NCBI RefSeq assembly: GCF_014648295.1
Contig: NZ_BMQV01000033.1
Coordinates: forward strand, 1-54,173
Direction of reading: 5' to 3'
DNA length: 54,173 nucleotides
Source of the DNA: Shewanella saliphila
GTDB lineage: Bacteria > Pseudomonadota > Gammaproteobacteria > Enterobacterales > Shewanellaceae
Each line of letters begins with the position of its first letter. Position 1 is the first letter of the stretch. Positions 1 to 6,639 of this stretch are shown piece by piece. The position numbers and the translations under genes are program-made. The notes beneath the pieces are model-generated. The model saw only the letters and a program-made list of their open reading frames with translations, made no database searches and had not been told where the DNA came from.

Positions 1-2
1 TC

Positions 3-95
3 GTGCATGAGTATATCGCCAAGTGCCTGCAAGGCTTGGCAGAGACCTCATCCGAGGTTGAGTCATTATTGCCGTGGAATATCAAGCAAAGATAA
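3..95 (+). mobile_element. IS66-type transposase, C-terminal end only
   Basis: The open frame from the window edge ends at a TAA codon (93-95) and encodes about 30 residues that include LLPWNIKQR. A short C-terminal tail with an LLPWN motif is typical of the large IS66-family transposase (TnpC). The gene is cut by the window edge, so whether it is intact cannot be judged. The stop lies only 4 bp before the stop of the convergent recombinase gene. An IS66 element normally has more DNA and an inverted repeat after tnpC, and none is visible here, so the right end may be deleted or fused. Confidence 0.7.
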
Positions 96-99
96 ATTG

Positions 100-1395
100 C
101 TAGGTGCCGTTCGCTAGACGTTTACGTTTATTTACGGCACTTTGATGACGTTCGGTTTGTGTGGTGTGTAAATACTGCGACGTGGTATCGATACTTTCAT
201 GGCCTGCATCAGCCTGGACATGTGATAACGGCCGGCGGTTAATGTTGATGTCGTGCGTTATCCCTGTGTGACGAATGTTATGCGCACTGAGTTGTTTCAT
301 TAAATGACTGTCATGCTCAAACCCATCTTTTGCCGCATTGTCTGCTGCAAGATTAATTAACTTGTCGATTTCATCACGTATTTGCCTTATGCCGAGATTG
401 GCGTTAATGACTCCGGATTCTCGGCCGTGTGCTGCAGCCTTATGACGAACAAATATTGGCTGTTGATCGTTGATGCCTGGTAAATCACTTAACCCTAGGT
501 ATCGACGATATTCACTTAAGCTAGTCAATAACACTTTGGATATGGCGATATTGCGGGCTTTGCCACTTTTAGAATATGGCACATGAAAATACCACACTCT
601 GGAATGCGGATCTTGCCGAAACTGACTCATCATGGGTGCATAACCTGCACGCGCGCTGATTTCAGATATGCGTAAATAGCAGCTATATAATAGTGTAATT
701 AAAAATAAACTATGCTGATGTTGTTCTGGTTGTGTTTGCGCTAATTGCTTTACGGTGCTGACAACATAAGACCATTGTAATTCTGTAAATGCGTGGTGAT
801 TGCTGTCTTCGTTTAGGGTGAATTTCCGCTTAATGGCAAATCTACTGTGCTTTAACCAAAGCTGTGCCGGGTTACGCTCTGTGTATTCTTCGCTAATTAA
901 GTAACCGTAAAATGACGATAATATCGCTATTTTGGTTTTAAGTGCGTTATCACTTAATTGATATGGCAGGCATTTACCGAGTTGCTTTTTACCGATAAAC
1001 GGCCGCCATTGTGGGTTTGGCTGACGTTCACCACTGGCTTTGTCGAGTTTAAATTGCGCGACATTAAAATAGCCAATTAAATGATTTGGTGGTGATTGGC
1101 AGTAATCGATGTATTTAGCAATGTCTTTGCGTGTGACGGCAATTGGCGATAATGCCACAACGTCAAAACACCAATGTAGAAATGTGGTGAGCTCGCTTCG
1201 GTATGCTTTGTAGTTGTTTTCAGATTGTTTTTGCTCAAATAACCAGTCGGCACAGTGCTCTATAATAAGGCCTGCGTCTGTCACTTTACTGATAGATATG
1301 CGCGTTATGTATTGATTTACAGTGGGATTACCTTGCAATACATATTCTGCAGCGTCAAAAAGTGGTAATACTGGAGGCAATGGCTCTGTTGTCAT
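100..1395 (-). CDS. Tyrosine recombinase / phage-type integrase
   Basis: The 431-residue protein has the catalytic set of the tyrosine recombinase family: R242 in the box I motif YLRISE, K276 or K279 in SKSGKAR, H372 and R375 in HNIRHTG, H399 in AGHES, and the nucleophile Y408 in TTSQYLHT. Residues 1-190 form the SAM-like core-binding part. It is longer than XerC/XerD (about 300 residues) because of extensions around residues 100-145 and 315-365. It would perform site-specific strand exchange in the cytoplasm. A TATAAT-like -10 lies upstream on the minus strand (1435-1440), and a perfect 11-6-11 inverted repeat (1454-1481) covers the -35 zone, so the protein may control its own transcription. 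The element it serves is unknown; only an IS66 fragment adjoins it. No catalytic residue is missing. Confidence 0.9.
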   Translation of the reverse strand: MTTEPLPPVLPLFDAAEYVLQGNPTVNQYITRISISKVTDAGLIIEHCADWLFEQKQSENNYKAYRSELTTFLHWCFDVVALSPIAVTRKDIAKYIDYCQSPPNHLIGYFNVAQFKLDKASGERQPNPQWRPFIGKKQLGKCLPYQLSDNALKTKIAILSSFYGYLISEEYTERNPAQLWLKHSRFAIKRKFTLNEDSNHHAFTELQWSYVVSTVKQLAQTQPEQHQHSLFLITLLYSCYLRISEISARAGYAPMMSQFRQDPHSRVWYFHVPYSKSGKARNIAISKVLLTSLSEYRRYLGLSDLPGINDQQPIFVRHKAAAHGRESGVINANLGIRQIRDEIDKLINLAADNAAKDGFEHDSHLMKQLSAHNIRHTGITHDININRRPLSHVQADAGHESIDTTSQYLHTTQTERHQSAVNKRKRLANGT

Positions 1396-1452
1396 AGCGA
1401 ATACTTTAAAGTTTAGGTTATTGTTTTAATGACTATTATAGCGTTTTATGAC

Positions 1453-1482
1453 TGGTGCCGATAACGTTATTTATCGGCACCA
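1453..1482. other. dif-like 11-6-11 inverted repeat, candidate recombination site
   Basis: The arm GGTGCCGATAA (1454-1464), a 6-bp centre CGTTAT, and the exact inverse arm TTATCGGCACC (1471-1481) form a perfect palindrome; one more T-A pair extends each arm. The 11-6-11 geometry is that of XerC/XerD core sites, and the left arm differs from the E. coli dif XerC arm GGTGCGCATAA at two positions. It lies 58 bp upstream of the recombinase start codon and overlaps the -35 position of a TATAAT-like promoter (1435-1440, minus strand). No T-tract follows on the minus strand, so it is not a canonical terminator for the gene at 1496-1747. Its function as a crossover site is inference. Confidence 0.55.
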
Positions 1483-1495
1483 ATTGATTAGAAAT

Positions 1496-1747
1496 TTATG
1501 ACTCGACATAATTTAATATCGAAATTGGTTTGCTGGTTGAGTGTTGTCGGTTTTTGTCTGCGTTACACGGATGTTGGCACTGAGTATTTTGACAATCCAC
1601 ACGATGTTGGCAACTCCATAGACATAATTGCCACAAGGTTTGTTTGCTGTCTCTGTCTAAACACTGTAAATCTGCTGCACACAAGTGACCTGCTTTTATC
1701 AATTGAGCCACTTTAGCCGTATCGATTGTGACATTGACTCTAGACAT
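1496..1747 (-). CDS. Small Cys-rich protein, putative Fur-regulated
   Basis: This 83-residue protein begins MSRVNVTIDT and carries seven cysteines in LCAADLQCLD, LCLWSCQ, DCQ, QCQ and HPCN. I do not recognise a named family. The spaced cysteines could bind iron or another metal, but that is inference. The start codon (1745-1747) is preceded by GAGAAGG at good Shine-Dalgarno spacing, which supports translation. A -10/-35 pair overlapped by a near-consensus Fur box lies 34-60 bp upstream, so expression is probably released by iron limitation. The overlapping plus-strand frame at 1498-1716 has no such signals. Confidence 0.65.
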   Translation of the reverse strand: MSRVNVTIDTAKVAQLIKAGHLCAADLQCLDRDSKQTLWQLCLWSCQHRVDCQNTQCQHPCNADKNRQHSTSKPISILNYVES

Positions 1748-1780
1748 ATCGCCTTCTCATTCAAATGTATCTTATATATC

Positions 1781-1812
1781 ACTATACATTGTTGAGAATG
1801 ATTATCAATTAG
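1781..1812 (-). promoter_or_regulatory. Fur box overlapping a sigma-70 promoter
   Basis: On the minus strand the -35 TTGATA (1803-1808) and -10 TATAGT (1781-1786) are 16 bp apart. The sequence at 1794-1812 matches the 19-bp Fur consensus at about 14 positions, with GAATGATTATCA as the core, and it covers the -35 and the spacer. Iron-loaded Fur would block polymerase here. The only gene downstream is the small Cys-rich one at 1496-1747. The stretch from here to 2093 holds no other gene; a weak AT-rich hairpin (CTCTTT/AAAGAG, 2058-2075) may end the lipoprotein transcript. Confidence 0.7.
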
Positions 1813-2093
1813 ATTTTGGTGCTGTGTTTATTTTTGTGAACTAAACAACTCACCTTCTAGAGCGTTGCTTGGTATTGATATTGTGGACTATTGACATAAC
1901 ACAATGCTAAAAATGATACCGTTACCCTAACTCTCTAAAAACAAAATCAACTTGTTTGAACCATAAAGAGTGAAATAAGCACAGTAATTTAATCTTGATA
2001 TGACAAACACTATTCGTTACCTTTTGCCCAGTAGTCGCTATGTCTGTTGTGCCCTACTCTTTATCGTAAAAGAGAAACGACTTTCTCACCTTT

Positions 2094-2546
2094 TTAGTGT
2101 TGTGGATTATCCGCTAAAAAATCATACATTAATGTGCGCTGCTGCCCCTGGTAATCAAAAGTGACAAATACCCGCCATACCATGTAATCACTACTGCACG
2201 AGCCAAATATGAGTGTGCCGTGTGCTTGATTGTTTTCTATAGCAGATAATGTCACAGGTATTACTCCCATAAACATATCGCGCCCTTCTACTCTTACTGA
2301 AATATTAGTGATCGCTTGACTAAATTTGAGCGTAAGATTAAGTGGTTTTTCACTTGGTGTGTGCACAGGATCGAGCATTAAACCTACGTTTAAATCAGCA
2401 ACTTTTTTATAACATTCACCCACAGAAAATTGGCAGAGTGTGGTGTCGATTGCAAATGAAGAATTTTCGATATTTTTTTTATTATCACATGCCATTAAAA
2501 ACATTAAGAAAAATACTACTGAAACCATTTTGATTATTTTAGGCAC
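2094..2546 (-). CDS. Predicted lipoprotein divergent from ccoN
   Basis: This 150-residue protein has a hydrophobic N-terminus ending in the lipobox LMAC, so it should be lipidated on Cys20 and anchored in the envelope. The mature part is a beta-rich domain with cysteines at LCQF, GECY and GSCSSD; I recognise no catalytic motif. The start is GTG at 2544-2546, preceded by AAAAGG at 9-nt spacing. The in-frame ATG six codons further in has no ribosome-binding site. It is divergent from ccoNOQP and shares an intergenic region with a perfect FNR/EtrA box whose centre is 53 bp upstream, so it may respond to oxygen. Its role is unknown; a link to respiration is suggested only by position. Confidence 0.75.
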   Translation of the reverse strand: MPKIIKMVSVVFFLMFLMACDNKKNIENSSFAIDTTLCQFSVGECYKKVADLNVGLMLDPVHTPSEKPLNLTLKFSQAITNISVRVEGRDMFMGVIPVTLSAIENNQAHGTLIFGSCSSDYMVWRVFVTFDYQGQQRTLMYDFLADNPQH

Positions 2547-2592
2547 TGCTATTAACCTTTTGTGAAATATTGAACGTTTTAACTGGGATATA

Positions 2593-2606
2593 TTGATCTA
2601 AATCAA
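2593..2606. promoter_or_regulatory. FNR/EtrA-box in the lipoprotein–ccoN intergenic region
   Basis: TTGATCTAAATCAA is a perfect match to the FNR consensus TTGAT-N4-ATCAA. It sits 210 bp upstream of ccoN and about 47 bp upstream of the divergent lipoprotein gene. The FNR-type regulator gene etrA is 7 kb downstream, past the cco assembly genes. Which promoter it serves is not decided by sequence: an AT-rich TAAGTAT at 2623-2629 could be the -10 of a long-leader ccoN transcript. The same region also has an 8-bp inverted repeat TTGACAAA/TTTGTCAA (2698-2705, 2745-2752) of unknown meaning. Confidence 0.75.
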
Positions 2607-2815
2607 ATTTGAGTCATGTTGTTAAGTATCTTTTTTGACTCAGCTCAAGTATCATTACATCGCCTCGTGATAGAGACAACAAAAACGAGGTAACACCTTG
2701 ACAAACTGTTGTAAAAATAACCTTCTTGGTTTGTTTTGTAACCATTTGTCAACTTAACTGGTAAAGCTCGCTTTACTAAATATTAAAAGTAAAAGTAATA
2801 AGCCGTGGAAGCATT

Positions 2816-4243
2816 ATGATGAACCATTCCCAGTCTACAGGCGCTGATTACAACTACACTATTGTCCGCCAATTCGCACTCACCACAGTTTTGTGGGGAA
2901 TCGTTGGTATGGCAGTGGGTGTATTGATTGCGGCTCAGTTAATCTGGCCACAACTGAACTTTGAAACACCTTGGTTAACGTTTAGTCGTTTACGACCTTT
3001 ACATACCAATGCGGTGATTTTCGCGTTCGGAACATCAGCCCTTTTCGCTACATCCTACTATGTTGTGCAACGTACTTGTCAAATCCGTCTATTTGCGCCT
3101 AAATTAGCCGCATTTACGTTTTGGGGTTGGCAGGCAGTTATTATTGCAGCTGCAATCACTTTACCAATGGGATACACCCAAGGTAAAGAGTATGCAGAAT
3201 TAGAATGGCCAATTGATATCGCAATTACGATAATTTGGGTCAGCTATGCAATCGTTTTCTTTGGCACAATCGCTAAACGAACTACTTCCCATATTTATGT
3301 GGCTAACTGGTTCTTTGGTGCCTTTATCATCACTGTTGCAGTATTGCACATTGTGAACTCAATGGCAGTACCTGTAAGTCTGTTTAAGTCTTACTCGCTG
3401 TACTCAGGTGCGGTCGATGCAATGGTTCAGTGGTGGTACGGACATAATGCTGTAGGCTTCTTACTTACTGCTGGTTTCTTGGGGATGATGTATTACTTCG
3501 TGCCTAAGCAAGCTGGACGTCCTGTTTATTCTTATCGTTTATCGATTGTTCACTTTTGGGCATTGATTGCGTTATACATTTGGGCCGGTCCTCACCACTT
3601 ACATTACACTGCCCTACCTGACTGGACTCAGTCTTTAGGCATGGTGATGTCATTAATCTTATTCGCGCCATCTTGGGGCGGTATGATTAACGGTATTATG
3701 ACGCTATCTGGTGCTTGGCATAAGCTACGTACAGACCCAGTGTTACGTTTCTTAGTTGTTTCATTGTCTTTCTATGGTATGTCTACCTTCGAAGGCCCAA
3801 TGATGGCAATCAAAACGGTAAATGCGTTATCTCATTACACTGACTGGACCGTTGGTCACGTTCATTCTGGCGCGCTAGGCTGGGTTGCAATGGTATCAAT
3901 TGGTTCGCTATATCACCTAGTGCCAGTGTTATTTGGCCATGGTCGTATGTATAGCACCTCGCTAGTGAATGTCCACTTCTGGTTGGCCACTATCGGTACC
4001 GTTTTATACATCGTAAGTATGTGGATTTCTGGTGTTATGCAAGGTCTTATGTGGCGTGCAGTAAACTCTGACGGTACGTTAACGTACAGCTTTGTTGAGA
4101 GTTTAGAAGCATCTTACCCATTCTACTTTGTACGCTTTCTTGGTGGTTGTTTCTTCTTAACCGGTATGTTGATTATGGCTTATAACGTGTTACGCACTGT
4201 TAAAGCGCCTAAAGAATCATTACCAGCGTTAGCAGAAGCTTAA
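2816..4243 (+). CDS. ccoN: cbb3-type cytochrome c oxidase subunit I (CcoN)
   Basis: This is the catalytic subunit of the high-affinity cbb3 oxidase: an inner-membrane protein of 475 residues and about 12 helices that reduces O2 to water and pumps protons. The ligands are visible: His63 and His350 for low-spin heme b, His348 for heme b3, and His210, His260 and His261 for CuB. Tyr254 sits where the family's cross-linked tyrosine is expected. Two adjacent ATGs (2816 and 2819) follow a GGAAG ribosome site, so the start is certain to within one codon. It heads a tight operon with ccoO, ccoQ and ccoP. Oxygen control through the upstream FNR box is likely. Nothing is missing. Confidence 0.97.
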   Translation: MMNHSQSTGADYNYTIVRQFALTTVLWGIVGMAVGVLIAAQLIWPQLNFETPWLTFSRLRPLHTNAVIFAFGTSALFATSYYVVQRTCQIRLFAPKLAAFTFWGWQAVIIAAAITLPMGYTQGKEYAELEWPIDIAITIIWVSYAIVFFGTIAKRTTSHIYVANWFFGAFIITVAVLHIVNSMAVPVSLFKSYSLYSGAVDAMVQWWYGHNAVGFLLTAGFLGMMYYFVPKQAGRPVYSYRLSIVHFWALIALYIWAGPHHLHYTALPDWTQSLGMVMSLILFAPSWGGMINGIMTLSGAWHKLRTDPVLRFLVVSLSFYGMSTFEGPMMAIKTVNALSHYTDWTVGHVHSGALGWVAMVSIGSLYHLVPVLFGHGRMYSTSLVNVHFWLATIGTVLYIVSMWISGVMQGLMWRAVNSDGTLTYSFVESLEASYPFYFVRFLGGCFFLTGMLIMAYNVLRTVKAPKESLPALAEA

Positions 4244-4255
4244 GGAGCAGATTCG

Positions 4256-4882
4256 ATGAAATTTAATCATGAATTAATTGAAAAGAATGTGGGTCTGCTT
4301 GCTATTTTCACTGTGATTGCCATTAGTTTTGGTGGTTTGGTGCAAATTACGCCGCTGATTTTCCAAAAGGATACCACTCAAGCCGTTGAAGGGTTAATCC
4401 CTTACACTGCTCTGCAGATTGAAGGTCGTGATATCTATGTGCGTGAAGGTTGTTATAACTGTCACAGCCAGATGATCCGTCCATTACGTGCAGAAACTGA
4501 ACGTTATGGTCACTACTCTGTTGCGGGTGAATCTGTTTGGGACCACCCTTTCCAATGGGGTTCTAAGCGTACAGGGCCAGATCTTGCACGTGTAGGTGGT
4601 CGTTACAGTGATAAATGGCATGAAGTGCATTTAATCAACCCTCGCGATGTGGTACCACAATCAAACATGCCTGCTTTCCCTTGGTTAGCTGAAAACACGC
4701 TAGACGGCGAATTGACCGGTGACAAGATGTCTATCCTGCGTAATCTGCACAAAGGCGGTTACAAAGGTGGCGATCTTTACACTGACGAAGAAATTGCTGG
4801 CGCTCAAAAAGCGGTTGAAGGCAAAACTGAATTACAAGCACTAATCGCGTATTTGCAATCTTTGGGTCACGCACTCAAGTAG
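4256..4882 (+). CDS. ccoO: cbb3 oxidase subunit II, mono-heme cytochrome c (CcoO)
   Basis: This 208-residue membrane-anchored c-type cytochrome passes electrons from CcoP to the CcoN active site. One transmembrane helix covers residues about 13-32. The periplasmic part has the heme motif CYNCH (Cys66, Cys69, His70), and Met138 in SNMPAF is the likely axial ligand. The start ATG follows AAGGAG at ideal spacing, 12 bp after the ccoN stop. Length and motifs are normal for the family. Confidence 0.97.
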   Translation: MKFNHELIEKNVGLLAIFTVIAISFGGLVQITPLIFQKDTTQAVEGLIPYTALQIEGRDIYVREGCYNCHSQMIRPLRAETERYGHYSVAGESVWDHPFQWGSKRTGPDLARVGGRYSDKWHEVHLINPRDVVPQSNMPAFPWLAENTLDGELTGDKMSILRNLHKGGYKGGDLYTDEEIAGAQKAVEGKTELQALIAYLQSLGHALK

Positions 4883-4891
4883 GAGGCAATA

Positions 4892-5068
4892 ATGGATTAC
4901 GGTACTTTTCAAGGCATTTTAACCATTATTGTAATGGTGACATTTGTCGGTATTTTTTACTGGGCATACAGTAAGCACAGCAAGTCAAAATTTGACGAAG
5001 CCGCTAACTTAGTATTTTCAGATGATGAACTGGCAAAAATGTCTAAAGACTCAGGAGAGCAGAAGTAA
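4892..5068 (+). CDS. ccoQ: cbb3 oxidase small subunit CcoQ
   Basis: This 58-residue protein starts MDYGTFQGIL after AGGAGG at the ccoO stop. It has one transmembrane helix (about residues 8-25), followed by a charged cytoplasmic tail containing FSDDE, which is characteristic of CcoQ/FixQ. CcoQ stabilises the CcoP interaction with the core complex. The stop codon overlaps the ccoP start (TAATG), so translational coupling is likely. It is shorter than most open frames but clearly real. Confidence 0.93.
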   Translation: MDYGTFQGILTIIVMVTFVGIFYWAYSKHSKSKFDEAANLVFSDDELAKMSKDSGEQK

Positions 5069-6042
5069 TGATTATGAGTAACTTCTGGAGCATTTGGATT
5101 TCTGTACTGACTATTGTGGTCATTGTTGGTTGTTTTATCCTTCTTAAACTGGTGAATAAAAACTACACCGGTGTTGAAGAAGGTAAATCAATGGGCCACG
5201 AGTTTGATGGAATTGAAGAACTAAACAACCCACTGCCAAAGTGGTGGGCTTATATGTTCTACCTTACTATCGTGTTCGGTGTGATCTATTTAGCTCTATA
5301 CCCAGGCCTAGGTAATTACAAAGGTTTGTTTGGTTGGACAAGTTCTAATCAAAGTATTGGTACTGAACAAGGTCTTAAAGCTGATTCAGCGGCAGCACTA
5401 GAAGCTGCTAAAGCTGAAAATCGTCTGTCACAATATGACCGTGAAGTCGCGCAAGCTGACGAAAAATATGGTCCTATTTTCGCGGCATACCTAGCTACCC
5501 CTTTAGAAGAGTTAGTTAAAGACGAAGAAGCATTGAAAGTGGGCGGTCGTTTGTTTTTACAAAATTGCGCTCAATGTCATGGTTCTGATGCTCGTGGCTC
5601 AAAAGGTTTCCCTAACCTAACAGATGGCGATTGGTTATACGGTGGCGATTTAGCCACGATTAAAACCACGCTTATGAACGGTCGTAACGGTATGATGCCG
5701 CCTAAAGGTGGTTTACCTATCGAAGACAGCGAGATTGAAGGTCTAGCTGAATACGTCGTTAAACTGTCTGGTCGTGAGCACGACGAAGCCTTAGCTGCAC
5801 AAGGTCAAGGTTCATTTATGAAAGGTTGTTTTGCATGTCATGGTATGGATGCAAAAGGTAACAAGTTCATGGGTGCCCCTAACCTAACAGATAATGTGTG
5901 GTTATATGGCGGAAGCCGTGGCGTGATTTCTGAATCGATTGTTAATGGCCGCGCAGGTGTAATGCCAGCTTGGAAAGACATTCTCGGTGAAGAGAAAGTG
6001 CATGTGATTGCAGCTTATGTTTATAGCTTATCAAACAAATAG
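5068..6042 (+). CDS. ccoP: cbb3 oxidase subunit III, di-heme cytochrome c (CcoP)
   Basis: This 324-residue subunit accepts electrons from soluble cytochromes or the bc1 complex. It has two N-terminal transmembrane helices (about residues 7-28 and 59-78), which is the long CcoP form. Two periplasmic cytochrome c domains follow, with CAQCH (Cys167, Cys170, His171) and CFACH (Cys254, Cys257, His258). Axial methionines are expected in NGMMPP and GVMPAW. The ATG at 5068 overlaps the ccoQ stop; a second ATG two codons on (5074) is an alternative. A strong terminator follows the stop, so ccoNOQP is one transcriptional unit. Confidence 0.97.
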   Translation: MIMSNFWSIWISVLTIVVIVGCFILLKLVNKNYTGVEEGKSMGHEFDGIEELNNPLPKWWAYMFYLTIVFGVIYLALYPGLGNYKGLFGWTSSNQSIGTEQGLKADSAAALEAAKAENRLSQYDREVAQADEKYGPIFAAYLATPLEELVKDEEALKVGGRLFLQNCAQCHGSDARGSKGFPNLTDGDWLYGGDLATIKTTLMNGRNGMMPPKGGLPIEDSEIEGLAEYVVKLSGREHDEALAAQGQGSFMKGCFACHGMDAKGNKFMGAPNLTDNVWLYGGSRGVISESIVNGRAGVMPAWKDILGEEKVHVIAAYVYSLSNK

Positions 6043-6059
6043 TTAACAATACTCATAAT

Positions 6060-6090
6060 AAGGCCTCGATTTAATCGAGGCCTTTTTTTT
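6060..6090 (+). terminator. Intrinsic terminator of ccoNOQP
   Basis: A hairpin with arms AGGCCTCGA (6061-6069) and TCGAGGCCT (6075-6083), a 5-nt loop, and a run of eight Ts. It is a textbook rho-independent terminator 18 bp after ccoP, separating the structural genes from the ccoHIS assembly genes. Confidence 0.93.
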
Positions 6091-6156
6091 AAGTGATTAT
6101 TAAGCCGTTACGCGTTAAAATAGCTCGGTTAATTTTATTGGTTTTTAGGAAGTATT

Positions 6157-6636
6157 ATGTCGAAGCAACTCCCTTGGTATAAACAGTTTTGGCCTTGGTT
6201 TTTAATCGTTTTACCAATGTGTGCAGTGATAGCCAGTTTGACCACATTAAAAATCGCGTTAGATAACTCTGACTCATTAGTGGCAGATGAATATTATAAA
6301 GAAGGCAAAGGCATCAATATGGACCTGCGTAAAATTAAATACGCACAACAAATTGGCATGAAATTCTTAATCAAAGTGAATGATGAATCGCTATTGATCA
6401 CCCAACAAGGTGGCCCAGAATATCGTGCAGCATTAAACGTAAAGTTTTATCACCCTACTATTGAAGAAAAAGATTTCAATGTACAAGCCACTGCAGATGC
6501 CAATTATATTTATCGCATCCCGTTAACAGAGGCAATTAGTGGCCCTTGGGAAGTACGTATTGAAGGCTTTGATGGCAAATGGCGTATTCAACAACGTATC
6601 GACATTAAAGATGACGTTGAATATTGGCTGAATTAA
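6157..6636 (+). CDS. ccoH: CcoH/FixH assembly protein
   Basis: This 159-residue protein has one N-terminal membrane helix (WPWFLIVLPMCAVIASL) and a periplasmic domain matching FixH/CcoH. In other bacteria CcoH is needed for stable assembly of the cbb3 complex. It lies after the ccoP terminator and 3 bp before ccoI, so it heads the assembly operon. The usual ccoG (rdxA) gene for the ferredoxin-like oxidoreductase is absent between ccoP and ccoH. The start ATG follows AGGAAG. Confidence 0.9.
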   Translation: MSKQLPWYKQFWPWFLIVLPMCAVIASLTTLKIALDNSDSLVADEYYKEGKGINMDLRKIKYAQQIGMKFLIKVNDESLLITQQGGPEYRAALNVKFYHPTIEEKDFNVQATADANYIYRIPLTEAISGPWEVRIEGFDGKWRIQQRIDIKDDVEYWLN

Positions 6637-6639
6637 TTC

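Noticed and set aside
1498..1716. 72-codon open frame on the plus strand
   Set aside because: It lies antisense to the Cys-rich gene, which has a ribosome site, a promoter and a Fur box; this one has none.
2698..2752. Inverted repeat TTGACAAA/TTTGTCAA upstream of ccoN as an operator
   Set aside because: The arms are 39 bp apart, longer than usual for a dimer site, and match no consensus I know.
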